64,000 nt of DNA from Lonicera japonica (GCA_021464415.1 CM038469.1:65205650-65269649), one strand, 5' to 3'. Positions 38,003 to 53,000 are shown, counted from the first letter of the stretch. The notes: generated by a model not told the origin, from the sequence alone. Numbers and translations are program-made.

Positions 38003-41000
38003 TTAAACTGCCAATTCCTCAATTCCAGAGTCTAGTGGTTTAAAAAGAGCTTCAATTTCACTTGGCTCAACTTCCTCTACACTTGCTGGATTCCACTTTG
38101 GGTTCTGCCCAAAAAATAAGCAAAAGACATTAAATTATGAAGACAATTTGAAGAGCAACAAAGATCCATCCCCCTCCCTTCCCTTCCAACACCAGAAAAA
38201 TGAAATAAAAAAGCATTGATTTTCTGCTATACCAGTTCAAATTCACAAGTAGAAGTTTGGTGCAATCCCAACTCTTACGGATATATTAATTTCAATATAA
38301 TCAATGGTTGAAAACAAAAGTTAGTTGCATGTCGTGAAGTTTAGTACACAGACATTAAAAACGTGCCTATTTATTGGGGACATGGGGCATATTTCTTAGT
38401 TCTAACTCTACAATGGATTCAATGGTATGATTGGTATCTATTATTTCTTCTCCGGGTCGTTCTTGGAATTTTACTTTTAGAAGGAATTTCAACAATAGCA
38501 AGTTTGTAAGATTGTTTTTTAGAAGAAAAATAATAAATATGCAGAATACTCTACAAAGACATTTTGTGCTGTTATGTCTAATTTGGACCCACCGCTAATT
38601 GAATCAGGTTACCCCAAATCAGACACATCATCGCCACGTGTTCATGGATCCAACTTTTTGTGGAGTATTATGCGTGTCACATTTTTTTCCTTTTTGTCGA
38701 AAGGATCTTCCTGATTGGGTTCTACTATGTCGTTACACTTCAGACGAGTTTGGGTGGGTAACAATTTTTTGACTTAGATAACTCCTCCCCATTTTCATTG
38801 TTTAAGCCTCATAAGGTGATTTGGAGAGGGGGGATTCATGAAAATGTTCAAGTCTTTCTGCATGGCTAGCCACCACTGAAAAAGGAGAACATGTCGGAAT
38901 ACCTTTCGCTTGGTTATCCGAAAGTACTGATCATATTTTGGTCCATAGTCTTCGTCAATTGTTACACCTATTTGGGTTGGAATTGTGGGGGATTGATTTG
39001 GTAGGATAATTTTAGGGGAAGACGGTACTCTGAATTGAGTTTTGTAACAAGAACCAAAGGATTAATTACTACTTACTAGGGATGTAAATTTATCTATTTT
39101 AGAAGATAAATACTACGAAGTCAGATTCTGCTGAAACAGTTCCTGAAAAAATTTCACCCCCTTCCCACCAACTATTTGACTAACAAGAAATAAACAAATT
39201 CAAGTTGCATCCTATTAAACAGTTAATTTTTTTATTTCATTTTTTTCTGTTATGAAGAACGAGAGTTCAAAGTACGTAATGCAAACCTGATCCTTGTCCA
39301 CCAAAACTGCCCGCACACCTTCGGCAAAATCGTTTCGAAGAGAAGACCTCAAAGCAATGCGATATTCAGTTTTCATCACGCCACTTAACTGGAAACGTCA
39401 AAATCCGAAATAAAAACATTAGTTCAATACTGCTCTTCTTCCCCCACCCAAATATACAGGGGCGGAGCTGGAAATTTTTTTAGTACTAATACTGTTTTTG
39501 TTCAAGATTACGGGGGCAAGATTAATACTATTATTAATTTTTTAAAATTAAAGGGGGGCAAACTTAACTAATATGCAAATAATTAAAAATTTTAAAAATA
39601 AGTATAGGGGTAAAATTGCAATTTATAAATACTTAGGGGGGGCAATTGCCACCCTTAGCTTGGGTGTGGCTCTGCTACTGCAAATAGATATATACATATA
39701 TACAAGTTCTTTTTTCTATTCCTTTTGCCTGCTTACTCCAATAGTCCAATTCTATATACATATTCTGTTTACATATAAATATAAAAAGAATTGAATGAAA
39801 TCCAGGAACTGCCATGTTTAGCACCACATTTAGTTAAAACAAACACTAGCCAACTATTTAATGCGCGACAGATGCTCATTTAGGGTCTGTTGATACTATT
39901 TCAAGTATTCTTAAGGGCAAGTATTCTTAAGGGCAATGTCTTGGTATTCTCAAGGGCAATGTGTTAACATTTTCACTAAAGCAATGTGTAAACATTTTCC
40001 CTAAATATACAAAAATGAATACATTACCCGTATACATGAAAAAGAGTAAATCAAGAAAATAATGGAGGACAAACTCACCCTGGATAAATCATTCTCCCTA
40101 TTCTTGTGTGCTGATGCAACTTTAGAGAAATACTTCTGCGTTAGGCAAAGAGAAAAAGGAGCACCTTTTCTAATCCCCACAAGGGCCTCCTTGGCCCACT
40201 CTGCCACTGTTTATAGAAACATAGGCAATCAAGTATTAAGAAAGAATAGACCAAAAAAGAAAGTATTAAGAGAGAAATAAACTACAGCACTACACACTTC
40301 TACACAACTTTCACTTCAATATCAAGCTATGATATGACAACACGGGACAACATATTTTGGGGGCTGAAATGCAATTTTTTTGAAAATAAAATGGGTCAAT
40401 CGGGAACCTTGCAAGAGTTTTAATCCATCAATGCATTTTGATTTCAGTTTTTGTGTTTTTTTTTTCCCATTTATACAAGTGATTTGAGGCGGGGGCGGGA
40501 GTGGGATTCGAACATGGTCCTTTGTATGAATACACACACTTTTAACCACTTGAACTTAAGCCCGGATCTTGTATTTTGATTCAGTTTGAATTGCCATCGG
40601 TAATTCTCTTAATTGTTGCTAATACATATATAGAATTTAGAGAGAACTATTATTCTTATTCCATAATCATAAACAAAGAGAACAACGCACCTTATATAGG
40701 AAATAAACACAACTCCTAATCAACCTAGAGTTCCTATCAAGGTGGGATTAACCCACAAATAAAATAACATAAATAACTAAAATAAATAATACTGAATTAT
40801 CAATACTCCCCCTCAAGTTGGTGCGAAGATATCCGTCATGCTCAACTTGCTCACTTGAAATTCAAACGGTTGCCTTAACAGGCCCTTGGTCAAAATATCT
40901 GCAACTTATTGATTAGACGGAACAAAGGGAGTACATATAATTCCACCTTCTAGTTTCTCTTTGATGAAGTGCCTATCAATCTCAACATGTTTTGTCCTAT

Positions 41001-44000
41001 CATGTAAGACCGGATTGTGGGCAATACTGATAGCAGCCTTGTTATGGCAGTATAGCTTCATCGGAAGACTTATTGGCCATTTAAGTTCCTCTAAGACCCT
41101 TTGTAGCCAAAGGACCTCACATACTCCTTGAGCCATTGATCTAAACTCAGCTTCTGCACTGCTTCTAGCGACAACATTTTGCTTCTCCATGTAACCAAGT
41201 TGCCCCAAAGAAACGTACAGTAACCAGACGTGGACCGTCTATCAGTAACCGAGCCAGCCCAATCAGCATCGGTATACACCTCTATCCCTCTTTTATCGTT
41301 CTTCCTGAAGAACAGACCTTTCCCTGGGGAGCCTTTGAGGTAACGAAGAATACGATACACCGCCTCTAGATGCTCTTCACATAGTGAGTGCATGAACTGA
41401 CTAACCATGCTCACAGCGAAAGCAATGTCAGGGCGCGTATGAGACAAGTAGATTAGTTTCCCAACTAACCTTTGGTATCTCCCTGTTTCGACTGGAACAC
41501 CATCTTTAACATCTCCTAGCTTGGTACCCAGTTCCATGGGAGTATCCGATGGCTTACACCCACTCATCCCAGTTTCTGACAGCAGATCCAAAATATATTT
41601 CCGTTATGATACGACAATACCACTTTTTGAACGGGCCACTTCCATTCCAAGGAAGTATCGTAGGTCACCAAGATCCTTAATCTCAAATTCCCTAGCAAGA
41701 TTTTGCTTCAGTCGATTCATTTATTCAACATCATCCCCTGTCAAAATCATATCATCCATATAAACAATGAGAACAGAAAGTTCGTTTCTTGTGGACGTCT
41801 TTGTGAAGAGAGTATGATCAGACTACCCTTGATTATATCCTTGGCCCTTGAAGAACTTCGTTAACCTTTCGAACCACGCCCTAGGGGATTGTTTAAGGCC
41901 ATACAAAGACTTCTTTAGCTTGCAAATTTTTGACCCAAATTCCTTAGTAAAACCAGGTGGATGTTCCATATAGACTTCCTCTTCTAGGTTTCCATTCAAG
42001 AAGGCATTCTTCACATCTAACTGATTCAAAGGCCAGTCCAAGTTAGCTGCAACTGATAAGAGAACTCGAACTGTATTTAATTTTGCCACGGGAGAAAATG
42101 TTTCGGAGTAGTCGACTCCATATGTTTGAGTGAAGCCTTTAGCCACCAGACGAGCCTTGTACCGTTCCACTGACCCATCTGAGTTATACTTCACAGTGAA
42201 TACCCATTTACAACCAACAACTGTCTTTCCTTCTGGAAGCTTTACTTTCTCCCAAGTAGCATTCTTCTCCAGCGCTCTCATCTCCTCATACACCGCTTCT
42301 CTCCACTCCGGAACATTTAGAGCATCCTGAACATTATTAGGAATAACCACATTCGACACACGAGAGATAAATGCAGAATAGGAGGGTGAGATATTTTTAT
42401 ATGACACAAAGTTCGAAATGGGATATTTGGGAGATTTCGTACACGCTCTGACTCCTTTTCTCAGAGCAATAGGGAGATCAAGTTGATCAGACTGAGTTGA
42501 CTCGATATTAGCTTGAGAACTACCTTCAGGTATCTCGGAAGAGTCATCTTGAGTATCAAGATCCACCTCCAGGTTGGATTCTTGGGGTTGCAGAGGAATG
42601 GTTTCTTTCCTTGTTCTGGATTTTTTCTAGAATAAACAAGACCTTTATACCGTTTTGCACACATCTCTGGTCCATCGGTAATCAGATTTTGGAATGACAC
42701 TAACCCTGGTTGTTCACCATTACCAACACAAGTATCTTCAATATTTAATTCATTTGTTTTCCCAAATTGTGTGTTAAAATAATTAGGTACTTGTTCATAC
42801 AAAACATCAACGACTAAATTATCAAAAACGCAACCACCATCTTCACTCGTGCTCTCCCCTTGAAGATGGGAGTTGTAATAGGATTGCCCCTCGAAGAAGG
42901 TAACATCCATAGAAATGTATAATTTCTTGGAAATCGGATCAAAACATTTATACCCTTTTTGATTTGTAGGATAGCCTACAAAAATACATTTGTGTGCCTT
43001 TGGATCAAGTTTAGAATTTTTGGGGTCATGATTATGAACAAAGGCAACACTTCCAAATATTTTTAAGGGAATATCCCCTAATAACCGAGTGTTGGGAAAT
43101 AGATCAAAAGGCAATTTGATAGGGGCTTTAAATTTCAAAGTTCGTGTTGGAAGCCGATTAATAAGGTAAGTAGCAGTCAAAATAGCATCTCCCCAAAGGT
43201 ATTTTGGAACTTTAATTTGAAAAATTAAAGCACGAGCAACTTCAAGTAGATGTCTATTTTTCCTTTCGGCAACTCCATTCTGTTGAGGAGTATAATTACA
43301 AGAACTTTGATGAATTATCCCATTTTTGACGAAAAAATCCCCTAATATCTTATTAAAAAATTCATTCCCATTATCACTCCGAAAAATTTGAATTTTGGTT
43401 TGAAACTGTGTGTGTATCATGGTGTAAAAGTTTTGAAACACACTCCCAACTTCGGATTTTTCTTTTAAAAGAAAGACCCAACATACTCTAGTGTGGTCAT
43501 CAATGAAAGTTACAAACCAACGTTTGCCAAACCAAGTGGGCACTCTAAAGGGACCCCAAACATCACTGTGAATCAAGGTGAAAGGTTGTGATTTCTTATA
43601 TGGTTGAGACGGAAAAACGGTTCGTTGATCTTTTGCTAATTCACAAGATTCACATCGAAATTTAAGAAAATTTTTATTCATTAATAACTTGGGAAACAAA
43701 TGCTTTAAATACTGAAAGTTTGGATGTCCTAACCTATAATGCCATAACAAAATCTGACTATCACTAGAAACAGAAATAGAATTAAAACAAGTTTGTCGGT
43801 CTTGCCTTCCAGAGGTAGACCCATTATTGAGGAAGTAAAGACCCCCATCCTGTTTAGCAACCCCAATTGTCTTCCCTGAATTTGAATCCTGAAATTCACA
43901 ATGAGAAGACCGAAAGTTAACTTGACAATTGAGATCAAGAGCTAATTTGCTGACAGATATAAGATTATACGATAGATTAAGGACATGTAAGACATCTTTA

Positions 44001-47000
44001 AGAGTGAGAGACGGTGAGACGATTATGGTTCCTTTGCCAGCAACCGCAGCAAAAGAACCACCAGCAATTTTAACCTTTTGATTCCCTGCACACGGAGTAT
44101 ATGACGAAAAAAATTCCGAATTACCAGTCATGTGGTCAGTAGCCCCTGAATCTAATATCCAGTTGCTATGGGATTTGATGCAGGCAATTGTAGCTGTAAA
44201 CGTATTACCCGACTAAGCTATGGAACATGAGGAGTCAGAGTTTCCTAAGGAATGATTTTGAACCATTTTACACAGATGCTCTATTTGTTCCTTTGTGAAT
44301 GGAAGTGGTTCTGAGGAAGACTGTTGCTCTGAATTAGCCAATGTTTTAAATTGCGATAGCGTAACGCGTTGCGTTTTGGTTCCAGAATTGCGTAGCGCTC
44401 ACAAATTGCATAATAGAGTAAGCAATTTGAATAATGAGCGTAATTATTATTATTATTATTTATAATAAGATAATATTAATAAATAATACATTAAGAAAGC
44501 CTTTACAATAGAAAAACACTAAAAAAACAATATTATTAATGTTTTATATGATAAGGGATGTCATTTTAACCTTTAGACCTTTACAAAAACCTAAATATAT
44601 GTCATCTCTTTGCAGCCTCCTGCCCTCCTCTCTACTTTCCTCTGCCGTCACTCCTCTTCTCCTTCCTTCTTCTTCTCAGGCTCAAATACCGTTCTCTCTC
44701 TAGCCCACTCAATACCACTGACTGTAGTCCAATTTCTCTCTTAGATAAAACCCTAACTTGCTCAAACCCACCACCCACCCAAAGCGTAGCAAGAGTACGC
44801 CTCATTTCTTTCAAGCTAAGGTTTCGCTTTTGAGAAGAAAAGGAGACGAAGAGAGAAGAACGTCTAGAAGAGGCTAGGGCTTGTCCCAAATAGCGTGAGC
44901 AATCTTCAAATAGCGTAAAATTGCGTGCGTTTAGCGCACTATTGCGTAAAATTGCATGCCACGTCATCAAATTGCTTAGGCAATTTGATCAAAACGCAAC
45001 TACAGCCACGCTACATGGCGTTTCACCTCCGGAAAAAGCAATAGCGCGCAAAAGTGCGCTACATTGCGCGCTATTGAAAACACTGGAATCAGCATTGCGA
45101 GTTTGAAATGCTCATGCACCTCCTCTAGTTTTGTCATCACGCTTCTTCCAAGTTGCTGGTTTACCATAAAGCTTCCAACAAATATCCCTAGTATGACCTG
45201 ACCACTTACAATGATCACACCACAATCTCTGCTTTCCTCCCTGCTTATCACTGTCAACGACTTTACCAAGAACTACCATTGCAGAGCCTCCACCATCTGT
45301 ACAGGGTGCACATTTGTCTTTTAACATCACAGACCGTCGAGCCTCTTCTCTTCTTACCTCAGAAAATACCTCTCTGATAGTGAGCAAGGGTATACTGCCT
45401 AAAATGCGACCCCAAACTTTGTCTAGGTCCTTGTTTAGTCCAGCCAAGAAGACCAACACACGAAATCGCTGAACCTTCTTCTTGTGACGGGCACTAGCAT
45501 TCACATAACCTAATTTTCTTTTGCCGTAAATAAATAACCTCATTGATTGTGCCCATGCGAGATAGTTTCTTCCGTTCAACTTGTGACTGATATTCGCTAC
45601 CGGATTCTCACCCACCATAGCAAGTTTATAGTTCATATTGCCAGAGGATCAACAACTAAACAAACTCAGGACTAAATAAAACCAAATCTGAACAAGAACA
45701 CCGCAAGCAATCAAACTAGCCCGTTACACTAAATCTGGTGCAACTAACACTAAAACACTAGCCAAACCAACCAATCAGCGGAACAGTACCAAAACACTAC
45801 CAATTGAACAATACTTATACCAATTGAACAGTATTTATACCAATTGAATAGTACCAAACCGGAACAGTACCACAAAATTATGACGAAACAGTACCACAGA
45901 ACCAAAACAGTACCAGAATAAGCAGCGGAACAGTGGGACGCTTGAACCTGGAAAATTTGGCAGCCATCAGAGCATTCACGCGCCTCCACTCGCGACGGAG
46001 ACTGACGGCGCGTGAGATCCACACGCAGAGGGACGGTGGCGCGTGAGGGCGCGTGAGCCGTCGGTTTCCGGCGTGGCTTTCGGGGTTCTACTTGTCTGGT
46101 AATTCCGACCACTCCTGCGTGGTTGATTCCGGGAAGTCTCACCTATTACGCACGGCAGTGAGCAAAAACAGTGGCGATGGCTAGGGTTTTAGGCGTGGGT
46201 AGGGTTTTAATCGGACCTAGGGTTTTAGTTGTACCTAGGCGGCATATGGAGTTCCTAACCTAGCTCTGATACCATCTAGAATTTAGAGAGAACTATTATT
46301 CTTATTCCATAATCATAAACAAAGAGAACAACGCACCTTATATAGGAAATAAACACAACTCCTAATCAACCTAGAGTTCCTATCAAGGTGGGATTAACCC
46401 ACAAATAAAATAACATAAATAACTAAAATAAATAATACTGAATTATCAATAACATATACCATACCAACATGTCAGTGTCAAACATTTTTTCAAAAACGAT
46501 GTGTATGCATGTCAAGTTTTCCTTTACTTATAATTTATAAAACACGATAAATAAATAAATAAATAATGAAAAAAGGAACTATCTTACCGGCAGTATCAGT
46601 ACTTTGCTGATGCTTTTCCAACTCTTTTATTATGTCTGTAACAGACTTGTTTCCACCGAAAGTCGAAACTATATGTGGTAAGAGCGACTTCAACTGGGGT
46701 TCTAACTCAGGATTACTGCTGTACTTGGCCAATAGTGATTTGATGTCCTGATGCGGATCCTCAGAACTGTATCAACAGATATATATTATATATATAAGAT
46801 ACAAACACAAAAACAATATTTCTCAAAAATATGCAACATTTTTTCCCCAGATTAAATGGTATACGTAAATGCAAGGATACAAGACTAAAAATAGCACATA
46901 TTTTTAATTAATAATCCTATTTAAACCAAAAGGATGCATTTTTTTAATATTTTTACTTGAAAATGACCCAACCATTTTTAATACTCTCAGTGGAAATAAA

Positions 47001-50000
47001 ATTACCATTTTTTAAATAACTTTCACCCAAGCAGAAGGGTCATTTTTGCTTATTAAATCCATTTGAATGGGAAGGACCCTTTTTATGCCAGATTTCTCAG
47101 AAGAGAACAATTGTGTAGCTGATTTTTTTAGCAAATTATGGTTAGTGGTTCAAATCATAATTTTCTTGGATCTGCTGATGCTATCCCAACTCAGCTTAGA
47201 GGTATGCTTAGAGTTGACAGATGATATTCCAAATATTAGGATTAGTTATTAAAGATTGAGGTGATATCTAGAAATAGGGTAAATTACACTAAACCCCCTT
47301 GAGATATCGCCCAACTTCACTTGCTCTTTAAACTATAAAGTGAACACAAAATTAACTTTCACCTATTCAATTTCTATGCCTAATGGGGGTTTAGAGAGAT
47401 TTTGGACAAAAAATTTGTTTTTTTTTTTGAGTTTTTAAAGCAGAACTGCTGAAATTTTTATGCAGAATAGTTCAATTTTTAACTGATTTGTACATAACAG
47501 TCAAGTGTAAAAAATGAACAGTTGAAGAGGGTTTTCAGTTCATTTCTATAGTTTGAGGGGTCAATTGGGGTTACTGTATTTTACCCCTCTAAATATCAAG
47601 CACAACTAAATTCCAATAAAATGAAATTACAAACTATGTAAAAGGATGATCTGAGGAATATATACAATGTGGTGGCTAAGAGAGACTCCTTTAATGAGCC
47701 CAAGTTTCCAGATGGCACAAAGTGGGATCCAAGACCCACATATAGTGCATCAGCAGGCATTGAAATTCTTTTTCCAGTCAGTCCAAGATAAGAACCTGTA
47801 ACCAACTAACATTTGTCAAAGATGCTAAACAGATAAAATTATGAAATCAATCATAACAAAGGTGGAAATAATGGGTAGCATAGGCACTCATTGTCTAGCT
47901 AGCTAGCGCCCTAATAACCTGGGCAAAAATTGAAAAGGACATTCTTTACGTACTCGCTTAAAGCACTAAAAACATAAATGGGTTTTCTGGTACAAGTAAG
48001 AGAGTTGAGTCAAATGGATTTAGTAATAGAAGATCAGCCATTTTGACTCCAATGAATATCAGAAAAAAACTGGGCTAGGTTATAGAGGTAGCAAAAATTC
48101 ATTGTTCTCCCATAGGATGTAGACGAGGTAGAAATAGAATTTGAATTAAGAAGGAAAAGCCTCTATAGTCACACTTCAATATGCAGTCTATCTGCCATAA
48201 TGAATACAGATGACCCCTTAACCCCCCCCCCCCTCTCTCTTTCCGCCTTTTTCTCCTTCCCCCGTCTCAAGGCATTTCCTCAATTGCACTATAAAATGGA
48301 AGCCAACTGGCCAAATACCAAGCAACAACATTCTATGAATGTCACTATTAACAGAGGAATCTTTTGCAAACAATTTTAAGCTTCAATTCTCCACCAAGCC
48401 CAACCTCATGTATTGCGAAACTTTTCTGCTTAATAACTGCATGGATGTTTAAGGTCAAAGCAATCATAATTGGTGTTCTAATAATCCCCACCTAGGGCAA
48501 TCTGAGTAGGCAAGGTGGCAATAATGAATACAGATGACCCCTTAACCCCCCCCCCCCCTTCTCTCTTTCCCCCTTTTTCTCCTTCCCCCAACTCAAGGCA
48601 TTTCCTCAATTGCAGGGGTCTATAAAATGGAAGCCAACTGGCCAAATACCAAGCAACAACATTCTATGAATGTCACTATTAACAGAGGAATCTTTTGCAA
48701 CCAATTTTAAGCTTCAATTCTCCACCAAGCCCAACCTCATGTATTGCGAAACTTTTCTGCTCAATAATGGCACGGATGTTTAAGGTCAAAGCAATCATAA
48801 TTGGTGTTCTAATAATCCCCACCTAGGGCCATCTGAGTAGGCAAGGTGGCAACAAGGTAGTTTGTTTGGAATAATATTCTAGTTTATGTTAACACTACAG
48901 GGGATGCTTTGTTAGTTAACTCTTATGCTTTTTAGAAGTAGAGTTATTTCTGGTAGTATTATATATTTATATCTTAATAAAAGTAATAAATAGTAAGCCA
49001 CCTTAGAGCAGCGCCTAGCTGCCATGAACTTTTATAACATTTCACATTATCACATAAAGTTGTGCTGGAAACCTCTGAAAGGTCAATTTTTTGATTGTAG
49101 TGAGCCACCTTAAAGTTGCTTTGTTTTAATATTTTTTTTTGTATGCAAGTTTATTCTCTCCCTAGTCGAACTGCTCTTCTTGTTCAAGAGGGAATAAAAA
49201 CGATATCCCAGAGGGTGAAACTAGCTTTAAAAAGAACAAATGCATACCCACTGATCCTTCTCCAGGACTCTGTGCCGCTATGTGAGAAAACCCAACATCT
49301 GGAAACAACCCAATTCCATTTTCTGGCATAGCAAGAACAGTTCTCTAAAAGAAAGTAGTGAAAAAAATTGATAATAAGAAAAGGGGTTAACTACAAAAAA
49401 GTACAACATACTTACACTGATTTCTCAACTTTAGCAATATAGTTTTTTTATTTTAAAATTGACAACATAGTTTCTGTTTGGTTTCATTTAATAAATCCGT
49501 TAACCTCCCAACATAACACTGTTAATTATTTAATGACGTGGCCCGAATTTTGCATACTCAGCTGCCACCTAGGATTACACCTCAGCATTTTTTCCTTCAA
49601 AAAAAAATTTACAAGGTTTATGATTTGGGTTTTTGAAGAAGATCATAAATAATTAAGGGAAAAATTAGAATCTTTCCCATTATTCTAAAAATGGTATTCT
49701 GGTTTTCCTTTGAGTTCTTTGACAAGGATTAGGATTTGGGTTTTTGAAGCAGATCGTAATCATGCCACCGGCGACTGAACCGACATCGCCGGAATCTTCG
49801 TCGTCATCTTCTTCTCCACCATCGACAAAAGTCAGATAAGGGGTTCAATGGCTAATTGATTTGGGGGTTTTGCCCTTTTCTTCTACCTTTATTCCCACAT
49901 ATATAGAAGTAGATATACATCTATCTACGATGCTACCTTTCCATGAGTATGGCGGTGGTGGCGAACCACCGTCGATAGAAAATTCTTTCAATCCAATGGC

Positions 50001-53000
50001 ACTGGAAAGCTCCACAAGTAGCAGTGATTCAAATTCCGGCAAAAAGTTGGCGGCGTCGGTTCCAACAGTAGTTGCTGTAGGAGTACAAAAAGTTTTCACT
50101 AGCTTCATGAAATACGTGCATGACCCCAATGCCTGGAAAAACGTCAAATCAATCGCTGCGGAGTTTTTGTTGTAATCAATGGTGGTGATTTTGATGTGGA
50201 ACTCGATTTTTACACTAACGGGGTTGTTCTTTTTGGGAGCAGAGGAGGAGTCGGAGTTGGAAGAGAGGTAGATTTTGTGGGAGGTGAAGGCGGAGATGGT
50301 GTCGCCGGTGGCGATGCCGTCCGGAATGACGTTGCCGGCGGTAATGGATGATAAAAGGGGAGGGGGGGAATTAAATCAAGTAGAAGTCACGTGGGTACAT
50401 TTATTTCCTTGTAAATTTTTAATTTTTTTGAGGGAAAATGCTGAGATGTAATCCTAGGTGGCAGCTGAGTATGAAAAATTCGTGTCACGTCATTAAATAA
50501 TTAACGATGTTATGTCAGGAGGTTAACGGATGTATTAAATGAAACCAAACAGAAAGTATGTTGTCAACTTTAAAATAAAAAAGTATATTGCTAAGGTTGA
50601 GAAATCAGTGTAAGTACGTTGTACTTTTTTGTAGTTAACCCTAAGAAAAGCTATTACAAATTTAAGTTGTAAAACAAGGAATTGCTATAGTATTAAGAAG
50701 TCATACTTCAGTGATGAGCCTGTAACGACCGTGACCAGATAATCCAATTCCAAATCCCATTGTGATGCCATCCATGAAGCATATGTATGGTTTTTTGTAC
50801 TCGGAAGTTTTACATATAAGAGAGTATTCTGCAGTAAATACCTGTCGCAATTTTTGGCAAGCTAAAGGACTTATGAAAACAAATGAATATTAAAATAAAA
50901 ATACATTTATACCAGAAACAAACTATAGCATGGTGGTTTGATACAATAAAACAAAAAACTGGTATCAACCATGCACTTGGATATTGTCTACCATATGCAA
51001 ACATATCAAAACAGAGTCATCTTGCACGAAGGTAATGAAAATTGCGAACTGCCAACTTTATCGTCTAAATTTCAAAATATTCGACATTAAGGGAGTGTTA
51101 CAAAAAAGTTGGAAAGTGATTGACAACACTACGAAGTTTTATGAGAAGTTCTTTAATGAGACAGTGATTTGGTAACATGTTCCATTATTTTTTCGGTTTT
51201 TCCATGGACTCCAATTCTTTGGGTGACAGTTAAGAAAAACTTCCAATGAAAAAAGATGAGAAGAGGGACAACATCTAACCAAATCATTCATCTCTTTATA
51301 AAATTCTCATAAGACGTAATGGTTCTTTCAATCATTTTCAAACTTATATTAAAAACAGACCATAAGAACTAAAATTTGGAACATTTACATAGAAAAACAT
51401 TAATAAACATATGGTTTCTAATATATTCTAGCAATTAACAGACTTGAGTGAAAGTAGAGGAAAATGGATACAAGTGTGTGTGTGAGCATGTGCACTTTCC
51501 TCAAGATATATAATATAGCACATGCTAGCAAACTTCATACGGTTTTAGAAGTTAGCAGCATAAACAGTAGAAACCAAGTAATTAAGATGTTACACATCGC
51601 ATGTTGTACTTACAAACCACTAACAGCGCTTCTCTTGTTTTTGTGTGTATTCTACAATTTAGAACCAAACAATTTTTTGTAAAAGTAGCACCAATAGTGA
51701 ATAGCTTATATATTCAAAATCTAACAGCAGTTGTAGAAGAGAATGAGGTAGTTAGGTTCAAAATTAAAGCAACGGAGTTGTGTTGTGCTCATACCAGCAT
51801 GATAACATATTGTCTTGTTACAAGTTGAAGGTAGATTTCAGAATATCTTGAAATGAACAAAAATTCTTACTAGCAGTTACAGGGCAATCACTTGTTGGAC
51901 AAAAGTTGTGTCACTTCATCTCAAATTTGTTTCAACTTTCAACATACATACAGCTTTATTTACCTTAAATGCGTGCAGAGAAACAAAAGAATTTTGAATA
52001 TTAAGGCTCCGTTTGATAAAAACAAGGAAAATGATAAGAATTGTACTTAATTTGTGTGAGGAGTTGGAAAATAAGTTGAGGCATGTGATGAGATGCTCTC
52101 CATCTCATACTCATTTTTATGAGTAGATGTCCTCCATCCTTCATTATTTTTTGTAGAAAAAATTTCTTCTTCAACCCTTAGAAATTTTTTCCATGGAAAA
52201 GCCAAAAAGTAAGAACACATCTCACCACATGCCTCAACTTATTTTCCAACTTTTCACAAAAATCAACTATTTTTGTTATCATTTTCCATGTTGTTATCAA
52301 ACGAACCCTGAAGGAATACTTTTTAAATTTGTTATTCTTGGTAATATGTAGTTTATAAAACTCATGCACTTTTCTGCCTGAAATTATAAACTCCCAAAAC
52401 AAATAAATGGGCATATTTTAAGTTCCTAAAATTGCCAAAGTTGCAATCTCTTGACACATTTTCTCCATTTACGAACACAATGTCCTTGTACCATTAAAGG
52501 ATCCTGGCCAAAATGGCTCATACAAGGTTTGCACAACGTATGAGGAAAAGCAACTTTTTTTGCCATTTTCATTTTAATTTATGAAATTATCTAGCATTGC
52601 AAACAATATTTATTAAAGAGCATTTAGCTCAATTAAATGAAGTGCATACAGTGCTGAATCTGCTAATACATAATTAAAAGGACACAACAAGACCTCAATC
52701 ATATCTGACATTTGGTTTTTGGTCGTGATCTGCTTCACATCACCACCTGCATATAAAGTGATACACTAAGACTCGATTTAACGAGGCAAACCTTTCACTG
52801 TTCCTCTCAACAAAAATTGCAGTCACTTATTCAAATACAAAAAAGATAGAAGAACCACTATGAAGAATGCGATAGTGCACCGGAAGACAAAGTGATAAAA
52901 TACTCTTTTTGTACCAAATAGGCAAGGCACTCACTGATTCTATTAGTACTTCTAAGAAGATGCCATCAATAACATGAACATCTACGGAATAAATCAACTA

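Larger units (their letters stand above)
40631..46451 (-). mobile_element. Second Ty1/copia element, short LTRs, internally degenerate
   Basis: 5821 bp including a nested 747-bp hAT element. Its 175-bp LTRs are identical by eye over their whole length. Termini are TA..TA rather than TG..CA (minus strand TATTGATAATTC ... AAATTCTA). Flanks share the 7-mer ACATATA (40624-40630 and 46452-46458), so the target duplication is 7 bp, or 5 bp with 2 bp of end variation. A methionine-initiator primer site and a polypurine tract are in place. Short LTRs and a size of about 5 kb suggest an Ale-like copia lineage (inference). It sits in an intron of the hydrolase gene in the same orientation. Confidence 0.92.

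Noticed and set aside
44632..44970. 112-residue minus-strand frame
   Set aside because: Falls wholly within a non-autonomous hAT element; not recognised and not conserved with any neighbour.
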